Shown here in pieces: positions 15,589 through 23,917 of a DNA stretch of 37,318 bases (position 1 is its first letter; every line of letters begins with the position of its first letter). A program made the translations under genes and the position numbers. The DNA is taken from assembly GCA_903873905.1 (NCBI GenBank), contig CAIQQJ010000049.1:1-37318 (forward strand). The letters run 5' to 3'. The DNA is from an uncultured Flavobacteriales bacterium (GTDB lineage Bacteria > Bacteroidota > Bacteroidia > Palsa-965). The notes under the pieces are model-generated. The model was given only the letters and a program-made list of their open reading frames with translations. It was not told where the DNA came from and searched no databases.

Positions 15589-16407
15589 ATGCGGAGCATG
15601 AATGAAACAAAAACAGCATTTCTGTTTTTACTGACAGTTATATTTATGGCTTCCTGTGGCAAAGTTTCAACTGCAGAGCCAAATCAATCATTCGATCACT
15701 TCATTGGTGATTTTGAAAATGGAAATTTGAGTGGTTTTCATTTTTTGGTTGTGGACACGAATGTCAATACAATTATTGTGAATAACCCGGTTCGCAAGGG
15801 AAATCATGCATTGAAAAACACTTTGCGTCCCGATAATTATATTTTTAATGGTTATCGCACTGAGCTTTCTGTTTACAACTGTGCGAAATATAAAACCGAT
15901 GTATATTATGGATTCAGTGTAATGATTGACACTTCCTATTCCGATAACCAATATAATTTGGTTTGTCAATGGCAGGATTTGCCGAATTATTTACAAGGTG
16001 AAAATTGGGAACCAAGTCCTGTGTTACATGGGTCCCCTCCACCTGTTCAACTCACGTATGTTAATGGCACATTTGAATTGCGAATGAATGATAATCCTAA
16101 TTCAAGTAACCAAACTTTTTTGGTGGGCAATGCACAAACGATCAATAAAGGACAATGGTATGATTTGGTTTTTCACATTTATTGGTGTGATGATGCTGCT
16201 GCTTTCATTGAGGCATGGTTGAATGGAAATGTTTTTACACCATTTAATGGAACCGATAATAAATATTACAAGCGAAATCTCTACACACGTGATGGGAACT
16301 ATTTCAAGTTTGGGCAATATCGCGGAAAGGATCAACCCTTGCACACGAATGTCATTTATTTTGATGAGATAAAAGTTGGATCCTCTTATAGTGAAGTTGC
16401 TCCATGA
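15589..16407 (+). CDS. Heparin lyase I-family lipoprotein (polysaccharide lyase fold)
   Basis: A lipoprotein of about 272 residues with a lipobox ending in MASCGK, followed by a single jelly-roll domain. Segments such as NGYRTELSVYN, DVYYGFSVMID, the GQWYDLVFHIYW strand and the C-terminal FKFGQYRG with VIYFDEIKVG are typical of the heparin lyase I / PL20-like family (PF14099). It would act on an anionic polysaccharide at the cell surface; the substrate and whether all catalytic residues are present were not established. In-frame ATGs at 15568, 15574, 15589 and 15598 are possible; 15589 gives a basic n-region before the hydrophobic core. The stop overlaps the next start (ATGA), so the two are translationally coupled. 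Confidence 0.8.
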   Translation: MRSMNETKTAFLFLLTVIFMASCGKVSTAEPNQSFDHFIGDFENGNLSGFHFLVVDTNVNTIIVNNPVRKGNHALKNTLRPDNYIFNGYRTELSVYNCAKYKTDVYYGFSVMIDTSYSDNQYNLVCQWQDLPNYLQGENWEPSPVLHGSPPPVQLTYVNGTFELRMNDNPNSSNQTFLVGNAQTINKGQWYDLVFHIYWCDDAAAFIEAWLNGNVFTPFNGTDNKYYKRNLYTRDGNYFKFGQYRGKDQPLHTNVIYFDEIKVGSSYSEVAP

Positions 16408-17012
16408 AAAAAGTGATCTCGTTCTTCTTTTTTTTCCTGTTGATTCAATCTGCATTTGCACAAGAAAAATCGGACTTTTCCAATCCGCAGTTTTCCATTG
16501 ACTTTGGAAGTTTCCGCAACCGGTATTTGTATCCGATCACCAATCTGAAATATGTTTCTCCACTTTTGAAAAAGGCGAATGTGAAGTTTTCAGCAAGGCT
16601 TCGTTCTTATGGAACACTTTACTTTTTCAGCAAGAGTGCTTATGATTTTACGCCACAAGCTGAATATTATTTCACAAAGGAGATGAAACCTCTTTATTTT
16701 TCAACAGGCTTAGGAGCGGATGTACGTTTGCGCTTTGTTGGTGATCCACGTAGTTTTGCAACAAGTAGTGTTGAACCAATTTTCAGTTTGTCCTTTCATG
16801 GTAATTATAAAAAAATATATTTGGACATGCCTTTGTGGACACGCTTTTATTCCAATGGCATTTCACTTGCACTTTTACCTGAGTTTTCTGTTCATGCAAG
16901 CAACAGTATTTCTATTTTTCTTCGAGAGGAAGTTAGCTATTTGAGTATCTATAAGATGCAAACGCATGAATGGCGACAAGATGTTTTTCTTGGTGTGAAG
17001 TATTTGTTTTGA
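16404..17012 (+). CDS. Predicted outer-membrane beta-barrel protein
   Basis: A 202-residue protein with a cleavable signal peptide (MKKVISFFFFFLL, cleavage after AFAQ). The mature part is rich in alternating aromatic and polar residues (LYFSTGLGADVRL, SVEPIFSLSFHG, IYLDMPLWTRFY) and ends in VKYLF with a terminal Phe, the classic outer-membrane insertion signal. I do not recognise a family. Its 4-nt overlap with the heparin-lyase-like gene suggests that the two products act together at the outer membrane, for example in binding or processing a polysaccharide; this is inferred from context only. Confidence 0.7.
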   Translation: MKKVISFFFFFLLIQSAFAQEKSDFSNPQFSIDFGSFRNRYLYPITNLKYVSPLLKKANVKFSARLRSYGTLYFFSKSAYDFTPQAEYYFTKEMKPLYFSTGLGADVRLRFVGDPRSFATSSVEPIFSLSFHGNYKKIYLDMPLWTRFYSNGISLALLPEFSVHASNSISIFLREEVSYLSIYKMQTHEWRQDVFLGVKYLF

Positions 17013-17055
17013 TTGAGAATAAAAGTATTAGATAAAGAATTTAAAAAAAAGCATT

Positions 17056-17838
17056 ATGAAAAAGGTAGCATTGATTACCGGTGCATCGAGTGGAATCGGG
17101 ATGGAGTTGGCAAGAGTTCATGCTTCAAAAGGCAATAATCTGGTTTTGGTTGCAAGACGCAAATCAAAATTGGATGAATTGAAAAAGGAATTAGAGCATC
17201 AATTCAAGATTTCCGTTTATGTCATTGCGAAAGATTTGTCGGAACAAAATTCCGCTCAGGATGTTTATGATGAATTGAAGCAGCAAGATATTCAGATTGA
17301 ATATCTTGTTAACAATGCAGGTTTCGGTGATTATGGAATGTTTTACGAGGCAGATTGGGTGAAGGAATCGCACATGATTAATTTGAACATTTTCACACTT
17401 ACGAATTTTTGCAAATTGTTTTTGAAAGACATGGTTGCGAATGGTTCTGGAAAAATCATGAACGTAGCATCGACTGCTGCTTTTCAACCTGGTCCTAGCA
17501 TGGCTGTTTATTTTGCAACGAAAGCTTATGTGTTGAGTTTTTCTGAAGCGATCGGCAATGAAGTTCTCGATATGGGAATTACTGTAACTGCACTTTGTCC
17601 AGGCGCAACTGAAAGTGGATTCATGGCTGCAGCTTCATTGGAAAAAAGCAAATTATTCAAAGGAAAAAATATTGCGACATCGAAAGAGGTTGCTGAATTT
17701 GGCTATGCGGCGATGATGAAGGGGAAAGCTGTTGCAGTTCATGGCATACTGAATTCCTTTTTGACCAACATGATAAAGTTTGCTCCACGTTCTCTTGTTG
17801 TGAAAGTGACTAGGAAGATGTTGGATAAGGTGAAGTAG
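17056..17838 (+). CDS. Short-chain dehydrogenase/reductase (classical SDR)
   Basis: A 260-residue cytosolic NAD(P)H-dependent oxidoreductase. It has the TGASSGIG cofactor loop (residues 8-15), VARR after the second strand (suggesting NADP(H) preference), NNAG near 88-91, the catalytic Ser in MNVASTAAF, the YFATK Tyr-Lys pair and the PG motif of the substrate loop (LCPGATES). The sequence resembles the DltE/YqjQ-like ketoacyl-reductase-type SDRs. The substrate is unknown. It starts 43 nt after the outer-membrane protein gene and may or may not be in that operon. Confidence 0.9.
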   Translation: MKKVALITGASSGIGMELARVHASKGNNLVLVARRKSKLDELKKELEHQFKISVYVIAKDLSEQNSAQDVYDELKQQDIQIEYLVNNAGFGDYGMFYEADWVKESHMINLNIFTLTNFCKLFLKDMVANGSGKIMNVASTAAFQPGPSMAVYFATKAYVLSFSEAIGNEVLDMGITVTALCPGATESGFMAAASLEKSKLFKGKNIATSKEVAEFGYAAMMKGKAVAVHGILNSFLTNMIKFAPRSLVVKVTRKMLDKVK

Positions 17839-17839
17839 G

Positions 17840-17901
17840 AAATAATTTTGAATTTTGTTCCATAGGAATCCCTACGGGAAATTCTAAATTTTGAATTATT
17901 T
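17840..17901. terminator. Hairpin-rich junction between convergent genes
   Basis: Between the SDR stop and the dnaE2-like stop lie TTCC, TAGG, CCTA and GGAA in an interrupted stem (about 17867-17890), flanked by AT-rich imperfect complementary arms. It could stop both transcripts, but the T-run is weak. Confidence 0.4.
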
Positions 17902-20825
17902 TAAATTCTCGGATCTGGAAAAATTGGAAGCTTTGCCATTTTCTCCACCTCGATAGAGGGAAAGCCAAATTCCTCCACCACTTTTCCTAGAATCAAATAA
18001 ACGCCAGTTCCACTGAAAGGGAATTTGCTCAGACTTGGTGGAAAATTTACGGTGTCGAAAAAATCGCCGTTCTCGTCGAGAAAAGTTCCGAATGCCATGT
18101 AATCGCCTCGCACGGTGCGCACACCTTTGTAGGTGACGTAGGAACCCATGATGCGTATTTTCTTTCCAACGTTCTGCATTAAATCTATGGCCATATAATC
18201 GCCACGTTTTTTTGTTTTCAGCAAATCGAAGTAGGACATGGTTACAGGGAATTCCAACAATTCTATTTCGTCATATACATTTTCGATTGGATTGATTTCA
18301 AAATGGGGAAGCTCGTAGGTTTTACTGGTGACGGTGAAGAGCATTGTTTTACTCGCGTAACTTTTTTCGTTGAATTGCAAATGTGCATCCCAAAGCAATT
18401 GCCGTTTGTTCTTTCCCGTGAAACGGAGTGCATCTATGCGAATGAGAATGATTAATTGTTCGAGACTCACAGAGGTTCTGCGAATGAAATCTTCTAGGCT
18501 TGCGAAAATTCCATTTTGTCTTTCGATTTCAATTTCCTGTGCAATTTTTTGTTCGAGACTTTTGATGTGAACAAATCCGAGATAAATGTCGGTGTCGTAA
18601 ATCGTCGTGAAGTAGGTGCTCTTGTTCACACACGGCAAATGAATGTTAGCGCCTGTCTTCCGCGCTTCGTTCACATACACACGCGTGTTGTAAAATCCAC
18701 CGAAGTTGTTGATCACGGCAACCATGAATTCCATTGGGTAATGCGTTTTCAAATACAAACTCTGATACGATTCCACAGCGTACGAAGCGGAATGCGCTTT
18801 TGAAAAACTGTATCCGGCGAATGATTCTATCTGTCGCCAAACTTCTTTTGCCAATCCTTCCGGATAATTTTGTTTCAAGCAATGCGCAAAATATTTTTCC
18901 TGAATTTCCTCGAGGTGTTTTTTGTTTCTGCTTTTACCACTCATCATTCTTCTCAACACATCCGCATCAGCCAAATCCAATCCACCGAAATGATGTCCGA
19001 CTTTCAAGACATCTTCCTGAAAGACCATCACACCATACGTTTCCTTCAATTGTTCTTCCATCACAGGATGCAAATACTTGAAATCATTCTGGTGATGAAA
19101 ACGATGAATGTATTCCTTCATCATTCCGCTTTTCGCAACACCTGGACGAATGATGGAACTTGCCGCAACAAGTGTGATGTAATTATCACAATGTAATTTC
19201 TTCAATAGGCCACGCATAGCAGGACTCTCGACATAAAAACAACCAATCGTATCACCAGAATACAATTGCTCTCGGACTTTTTCATCTTTCTTGAATTTGT
19301 CGAAAGCAAAAACATCAACGGTAATTCCACGATTCTGCTTGACAATGTCAGCGCATTCCTTGATGTGACCGATTCCACGTTGGGAAAGAATATCGAGCTT
19401 TTCGAAATTGATATCTTCAGCTAGATACATATCGAATTGTGTGGTTGGAAATCCTTTTGGAGGAAGATCGAGTGAAGTGTAAGTAGTGATGGGTTCTTCG
19501 GAAATCAAAATGCCTCCAGCGTGAATCGTGCGCGAGTTGGGGAAATCTTCAATCGATTCGTAAATGTCCAACACTTCCCTGCAAAGTTCATTGTCGTTGA
19601 GTGGAGAATTCGGATTTTTTATCAAGCGATCGATATCATTCTTGGGAAGTCCATGCACTTTCCCCATTTCCCGAATGATGGAACGATCCTTGAATGTATT
19701 CATTGCTCCAAGTAAGGCAGTGTGTTTATGACCGTAACGTTTGAAAATATAATCGATCACATCATCACGTTCTTTCCAGGAATAATCAATATCAAAATCG
19801 GGAGGAGATTTTCTTTTCGGATTCAGGAAACGTTCGAAGTACAAATCCAATTCAATCGGACAAACATCCGTAATGCGCAAACAATATGCGACAACCGAAT
19901 TAGCACCGCTTCCTCGACCCACATGATAAAAATTCCTCGCCATGGAATAACGAATGATATCCCACGTAATGAGAAAATAGGAAGAGAAACCCAATCGATC
20001 GATGATTTCCAATTCTTTCTGCACACGCGCTTTCGCTTCCTTGTTTCGATTGCCATAACGAAAACGCATTCCGTCATAAGCGAGCTTTTCCAACAATTGT
20101 TTATCGTCGCGCGCATTGCCAGTGAAAGTTTTTTTGTTTTTTACCGTGATGAAATCAAAATCAAAAGAACAGTCGTCAAGAATCCGTTTTGCATTTTCGA
20201 GCAAGTGGGGGAGAGCAGCATACAATTTGTCAAATTCCTCTCGTGGAATGATGGAAGCATCGGGATCAGAAGTTTGTGCGATTTGGACTTGTGAAAGCAA
20301 GAGATTGTGGTGAACCGCGCGCAGTTTTTTGTGCGTGAGAAAATCGGAAGTGTTGCCGAAGACAATTGATCTTAATGCAAGATATTTTTTCTGATCAATG
20401 GTTTTTCCCATTCGCAAACGATTGATCAGTTTGGGAGGAATGCCGACGTATTCATTTTCCTTCAGATCGAAGGGGTATTTTTCATAGGGAAAAATGACAT
20501 AACACTGTAAAAAGTTCGGCCGATCAGGAAGTTTTTCTGAATTCAGATTGCAATGTGTCCGCAGTTCATTGATTTCCTGAAATCCATTTTTATTTCTCGC
20601 GATGACAATATATTTCAATTCATCATCCTCACGGAATTCCATTCCCACAATGGGTTTGATTCCTTGCTGATTGCAAATTTTTACAAACTCCAGCGCTCCG
20701 GAAGAATTATTGATATCAGTAAGAGCAAGCGAATCGTACCCGTTTTCTTTCGTAAGCCTGACTAATTCCTCAATAGATAAAGTCCCGTAGCGCAAGCTGT
20801 AATAGGAATGCGCATTTAATAACAT
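17901..20825 (-). CDS. dnaE2: Second DNA polymerase III alpha subunit (DnaE2/ImuC-like, short form)
   Basis: A C-family DNA polymerase of 974 residues, much shorter than replicative DnaE. It has an N-terminal PHP domain (LNAHSYYSLRYGTLS at the start), the palm with the PDFDID acidic pair near 341-346 and a third Asp near 477 (EKLDILSQRG), fingers, helix-hairpin-helix segments and a C-terminal OB fold (about 895-950). It ends there, with no recognisable tau-binding domain. The first metal-binding His of the PHP HxH motif is Asn here (N-A-H), suggesting loss of PHP nuclease activity. It lies 153 nt behind a Y-family polymerase on the same strand. That pairing and the short form point to translesion or damage-induced synthesis, not bulk replication. 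Confidence 0.88.
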   Translation of the reverse strand: MLLNAHSYYSLRYGTLSIEELVRLTKENGYDSLALTDINNSSGALEFVKICNQQGIKPIVGMEFREDDELKYIVIARNKNGFQEINELRTHCNLNSEKLPDRPNFLQCYVIFPYEKYPFDLKENEYVGIPPKLINRLRMGKTIDQKKYLALRSIVFGNTSDFLTHKKLRAVHHNLLLSQVQIAQTSDPDASIIPREEFDKLYAALPHLLENAKRILDDCSFDFDFITVKNKKTFTGNARDDKQLLEKLAYDGMRFRYGNRNKEAKARVQKELEIIDRLGFSSYFLITWDIIRYSMARNFYHVGRGSGANSVVAYCLRITDVCPIELDLYFERFLNPKRKSPPDFDIDYSWKERDDVIDYIFKRYGHKHTALLGAMNTFKDRSIIREMGKVHGLPKNDIDRLIKNPNSPLNDNELCREVLDIYESIEDFPNSRTIHAGGILISEEPITTYTSLDLPPKGFPTTQFDMYLAEDINFEKLDILSQRGIGHIKECADIVKQNRGITVDVFAFDKFKKDEKVREQLYSGDTIGCFYVESPAMRGLLKKLHCDNYITLVAASSIIRPGVAKSGMMKEYIHRFHHQNDFKYLHPVMEEQLKETYGVMVFQEDVLKVGHHFGGLDLADADVLRRMMSGKSRNKKHLEEIQEKYFAHCLKQNYPEGLAKEVWRQIESFAGYSFSKAHSASYAVESYQSLYLKTHYPMEFMVAVINNFGGFYNTRVYVNEARKTGANIHLPCVNKSTYFTTIYDTDIYLGFVHIKSLEQKIAQEIEIERQNGIFASLEDFIRRTSVSLEQLIILIRIDALRFTGKNKRQLLWDAHLQFNEKSYASKTMLFTVTSKTYELPHFEINPIENVYDEIELLEFPVTMSYFDLLKTKKRGDYMAIDLMQNVGKKIRIMGSYVTYKGVRTVRGDYMAFGTFLDENGDFFDTVNFPPSLSKFPFSGTGVYLILGKVVEEFGFPSIEVEKMAKLPIFPDPRI

Positions 20826-20878
20826 TTAATTCTCTTTCTCTAAAAATATAAACTCAATTAAAATTCAAATCCCTTTTG

Positions 20879-20954
20879 AAATCCGCGCAATTCGCTTAAT
20901 CCGCGGCAATAATTATTTCAGAATCATTTTGCCACAGCGGCACGGCGGCACAAA
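20879..20954. repeat. Short tandem words between dinB and dnaE2
   Basis: Two ATCCGCG words (20881-20887 and 20899-20905) are 18 nt apart. They are followed by three 8-bp units GCCACAGC, GGCACGGC, GGCACAAA (20931-20954). The stretch is GC-richer than its surroundings. No gene or terminator is seen in this 153-nt gap. Confidence 0.5.
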
Positions 20955-20978
20955 GGGCTTCAGAAACATGTAAACGTT

Positions 20979-22139
20979 TCAACTCTTTTTGTTTTTCAAA
21001 CTAATAGATCTCATAATAGAATCTTCCCCAAAACGATTTCGGATTTTATCCATCGCTTGGTACAATTTTATTTTTTCTTCCGTATCATCAAACAAATCGA
21101 TTTGATTGAATCCGGAAACGATGTGGGAGAATTTCACGCCAATCAAACGAATGAGTACACGACGGGAATAATTTTTCTCGAAAAGTTCCAATGCCTTTTT
21201 CAATAACATATGATCGGCAGCGGTGTAGGGGATTCTTGCCTGGAATGTATGCGTTTGGAAATCGGAATAACGGAGTTTTATTGTAACACAACCACATACT
21301 TTTCTTTCCTTGCGCAATGAATAAGCAAGTTGATCAATCATCGTGACAATGCTTCTTCTGATTTGTAAGATGTCTGTTGTGTCCTTGTCATACGTATTTT
21401 CGGAACTGATGCTTTTTCTTTCGCCATAAGGTTCAACTGGATTATTGTCAATGCCATTTGCCTTTTTCCAAATTGCACCGCCATTATCGCCCAAGACTTT
21501 CTGCATCATTTCAATCGGCATGACTTGAATGGTTTCCACGCGTTCAATTCCCATGTTGCGGAGAATCATATATGTTTTATCGCCAATCATTGGGATTTTC
21601 TTGATTGACAAAGGCGCGAGAAAGGATTTTTCCATTCCTGGATCAACCACTTTTTCTCCATCTGGTTTCGCTTCACCGGTTGCAACTTTCGAAACGGTTT
21701 TGTTGATCGACATTCCTGACGAAATCGGAAGTCCTGTTTGTTTCATGATGTACAAGCGCAATTCATGTGCCCAAATGGAACTATGCTTGACGTATTTTCC
21801 CATTCCCGAAATGTCGAGATAATGTTCATCGATGGAAGCTTTCTCCACAACTGGCGCTTTCTCTTCGAGAATTTCTGTGATGATGTTGGAATATTTAGAG
21901 TATTGATCCATATCGCCCCGCACATAAATTCCTTGCGGACACAATTGTTTCGCCATTCGAATAGGCATGGCAGAATGGACTCCAAATTGCCGCGCTTCAT
22001 AACTACAGGAAGCCACAACACCACGATCGGAAGTTCCACCAATGATAACGGGCTTCCCTTTCAGCGAATCGTCGAGCAAACGTTCAACGGAAACGTAGAA
22101 GGAATCTAAATCAAGATGGACAACGGTACGCTCAGACAT
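20979..22139 (-). CDS. dinB: Y-family DNA polymerase IV (DinB)
   Basis: A 386-residue translesion polymerase. The catalytic acidic residues are intact: Asp10 in HLDLDSFYVSVE and the Asp-Glu of SIDEHYLD near 104. The palm/finger segment VVASCSYEARQFGVHSAMP, the thumb helix-hairpin-helix (IKKIPMIGDKT) and a little-finger domain follow. A beta-clamp-binding motif QIDLF lies near residue 345. Because the active site is complete this is an active DinB and not the inactive ImuB that partners ImuC in proteobacterial mutasomes. A 21-nt perfect palindrome lies 19 nt upstream of the ATG. The dnaE2-like gene follows on the same strand. Confidence 0.94.
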   Translation of the reverse strand: MSERTVVHLDLDSFYVSVERLLDDSLKGKPVIIGGTSDRGVVASCSYEARQFGVHSAMPIRMAKQLCPQGIYVRGDMDQYSKYSNIITEILEEKAPVVEKASIDEHYLDISGMGKYVKHSSIWAHELRLYIMKQTGLPISSGMSINKTVSKVATGEAKPDGEKVVDPGMEKSFLAPLSIKKIPMIGDKTYMILRNMGIERVETIQVMPIEMMQKVLGDNGGAIWKKANGIDNNPVEPYGERKSISSENTYDKDTTDILQIRRSIVTMIDQLAYSLRKERKVCGCVTIKLRYSDFQTHTFQARIPYTAADHMLLKKALELFEKNYSRRVLIRLIGVKFSHIVSGFNQIDLFDDTEEKIKLYQAMDKIRNRFGEDSIMRSISLKNKKS

Positions 22140-22146
22140 TTTTAAT

Positions 22147-22181
22147 TCAGTTGTCAGTTGTCAACTTTAAGTTGACAATGA
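22147..22181. repeat. Short 7-bp-period array E (TCAGTTG)
   Basis: Heptads TCAGTTG, TCAGTTG, TCAACTT, TAAGTTG, ACAATGA start 8 nt from the dinB start codon. The last three units contain the palindrome at 22158-22178, so repeat and operator explanations compete. Confidence 0.55.
22158..22178. promoter_or_regulatory. Perfect palindrome upstream of dinB (candidate operator)
   Basis: Arms TTGTCAACTT (22158-22167) and AAGTTGACAA (22169-22178) surround a single T. A partial extra half-site TTGTCAG (22151-22157) adjoins it. A -7-like TAATTTTTG reads on the minus strand at 22183-22191, which would place the transcription start inside the palindrome. Confidence 0.55.
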
Positions 22182-22562
22182 TCAAAAATTAAATACAATA
22201 ACAATAAATTATTCTGCGCGTGGCGCTAATGTACGACAGGGAATTGCATTTGTCAAGAGGGAATTTGTATTGACTTGATGTTGAATTGATAAAAGGATGA
22301 ACTTTTGAAAAGTTCCAAGAAATGTTGGAAGAAAAGTGATTTGTCAAAAATATCTTAATGCCAAAATAGCTCAAGTAAAAAAAGTGAAAAAATCTTCTAG
22401 AAATTATTCTATCTGATTCCCATCTACTGCATTTATATATTTTACCAATTCATAAAATTGATTTGTATTTTCTCTCACGCTCTATTTTGATTAGGGTCAT
22501 TGAATAAATATGTTTTGATATATTAATTTGTACTGAAAAAAATAAATATCAATAATTGTATT
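22182..22562. other. AT-rich gene-free region between dinB and the His/Cys-rich gene
   Basis: No convincing gene is seen. Besides the operator candidate at its left edge it holds a perfect palindrome at 22299-22315 (GAACTTTT, G, AAAAGTTC). A possible plus-strand promoter is TTG 22500-22502 with TAATTTG 22524-22530, spaced 21 nt, serving the gene at 22563. Confidence 0.5.
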
Positions 22563-23045
22563 ATGGAATTTTTATCATCCAAAGAGTTTTTCGAACAACT
22601 CAATACCAATACGCTGAAACCGTCATTTGTTTTGCTTGGAACGGTAATGAAGTCAGAAAATGATTCTGAAGTTCTATTCGCAAGAAAGGGCGAATTTGGC
22701 AATTGGGTGAAAATCCCTTCTTCTATGGTTGATTTGGCGCAAGTGCTAAAAAGTTTTACCAAGGATGGAGAAACGTATACTGTTGTAAAACTCAAATTGA
22801 AAAGTCCTACAACACCTGAAGGAAAAGTTTTACAGGAGCTTCTTGCAAAAGGTCATGAAGATGATAGGCATGAGCATGTTTCCAGTTGGAAACACAAGAT
22901 AATGGGCTTGTTTGGTCATTGCAAAATGTGCGGATGTGCATTTGGAAAGAGAGAAGGCCTTATGGGACATCATTGTAAATGTGCATGTCATCATATGCAT
23001 CATGATGAAGTGGAGAATGGTCACGAAAATGTTGAGAAAAAATAA
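22563..23045 (+). CDS. Small protein with a His/Cys-rich C-terminal metal-binding-like tail
   Basis: A 160-residue protein without signal peptide or membrane segment. Residues 1-90 look like a small globular domain (FVLLGTVMKSEN, then EVLFARKGEFGNWVKIPSSM, a strand-rich pattern). From about residue 118 there are six Cys and at least seven His in under 35 residues: HCKMCGC, then HHCKCAC and HHMHH, with a short basic spacer between. Such a cluster is suited to binding zinc, copper or nickel, or to a zinc-ribbon-like fold. I do not recognise the family. It stands alone; the gene on its right is convergent. Function unknown. Confidence 0.75.
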   Translation: MEFLSSKEFFEQLNTNTLKPSFVLLGTVMKSENDSEVLFARKGEFGNWVKIPSSMVDLAQVLKSFTKDGETYTVVKLKLKSPTTPEGKVLQELLAKGHEDDRHEHVSSWKHKIMGLFGHCKMCGCAFGKREGLMGHHCKCACHHMHHDEVENGHENVEKK

Positions 23046-23060
23046 TACCCGCTCAAAACT

Positions 23061-23101
23061 TGAAAATTCTAGATTAGAATTCAGGGTTTTCCATTTTTTT
23101 A
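23061..23101 (+). terminator. Possible terminator after the His/Cys-rich gene
   Basis: AATTCT (23065-23070) pairs with AGAATT (23076-23081) around a 5-nt loop, followed by TTTT and TTTTTTT runs. The stem is short and AT-rich. Confidence 0.35.
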
Positions 23102-23167
23102 TTCGGAGAAATTATTTCATTTTAAATGAATAAGGAATCCAACAACAAATTCTTTTGAAGAATAAAA

Positions 23168-23908
23168 TTAAGGAACTCTAATTAATTTACCTGTCGAGGT
23201 AATTGCACCTTCTACAATTTGGGAAGGATTTCCGTGAAGAATGATATTTCCTGCACCCAAAATACTATAGTCCAATTGCCCTGTCACATTCACTTCACAA
23301 TCTGTTTTTGCATTGTTATCTACTAAGGCAAATCCTGTTGTCAATGCACTTGCATCTACTTGCATGAGTGCAAAATTCCACAACTTAAGTTCGTTGCATT
23401 GTCCATGCAAAGTCAATTTACCACCGCAAGGATGAACATTCCAGAAGAAAAAAGTATGGCAATTCAAATCAAGATCGGCTTCCTGCAATTTTCCGCCCAT
23501 TACGATTCCAAATTCAGGTGACACGATTGGAGTAAGTGTGGTAACGTAGCTTGTTTCGTTTGCCCAAATGATATGGAGACTGTCGGAGTTGATATATACA
23601 TTGACGCTATTTTGTTTGGGATGCAACCAAAGATTCCTTCCGTTCATTTTGATGTAGAGCTTAGAATTCTCTATGTGATAAGACACTTGGTCAACAAATT
23701 CCTTGCTGCCTTCTAGTCGGATGGAATAGGTGGTGTCCTGTGTCAAATAAACATTGAAGGTGCTTTCTATGACGAGTTCTTTAAATGGATCGAGATTTTC
23801 CTGACGCGAAATGTTTTCAAATTTGTTTTTGTTGCAGAATGAAAATAAAACCCCCACTGCAATTAGCAGCACAGTTAATAATTGGGATTTATATTTATGT
23901 AATGACAT
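23168..23908 (-). CDS. Head-GIN domain (DUF2807) lipoprotein
   Basis: A 246-residue protein with a hydrophobic signal and a Cys at the end of LFSFCNK, consistent with lipidation. The mature part starts with the DUF2807/head-GIN pattern (PFKELVIESTFNVYLTQDTTYSIRLEG) and continues as a right-handed beta-helix-like run of short strands to ILGAGNIILHGNPSQ, the typical end of the family. These proteins are abundant in Bacteroidota envelopes; some are called putative adhesins, without direct proof. It starts 9 nt after the PagL-like gene and is almost certainly co-transcribed with it. Confidence 0.87.
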   Translation of the reverse strand: MSLHKYKSQLLTVLLIAVGVLFSFCNKNKFENISRQENLDPFKELVIESTFNVYLTQDTTYSIRLEGSKEFVDQVSYHIENSKLYIKMNGRNLWLHPKQNSVNVYINSDSLHIIWANETSYVTTLTPIVSPEFGIVMGGKLQEADLDLNCHTFFFWNVHPCGGKLTLHGQCNELKLWNFALMQVDASALTTGFALVDNNAKTDCEVNVTGQLDYSILGAGNIILHGNPSQIVEGAITSTGKLIRVP

Positions 23909-23917
23909 GATTTGAAT

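Noticed and set aside
15417-15662. An 82-codon N-terminal extension of the SRAP frame.
   Set aside because: SRAP chemistry needs Cys at position 2 after removal of Met; only the ATG at 15416 gives it, and the extension overlaps the promoter and start of the divergent gene.
22189-22374. A 61-codon minus-strand frame upstream of dinB.
   Set aside because: No domain or signal-peptide pattern, and it covers the candidate dinB promoter; most likely chance in AT-rich DNA.
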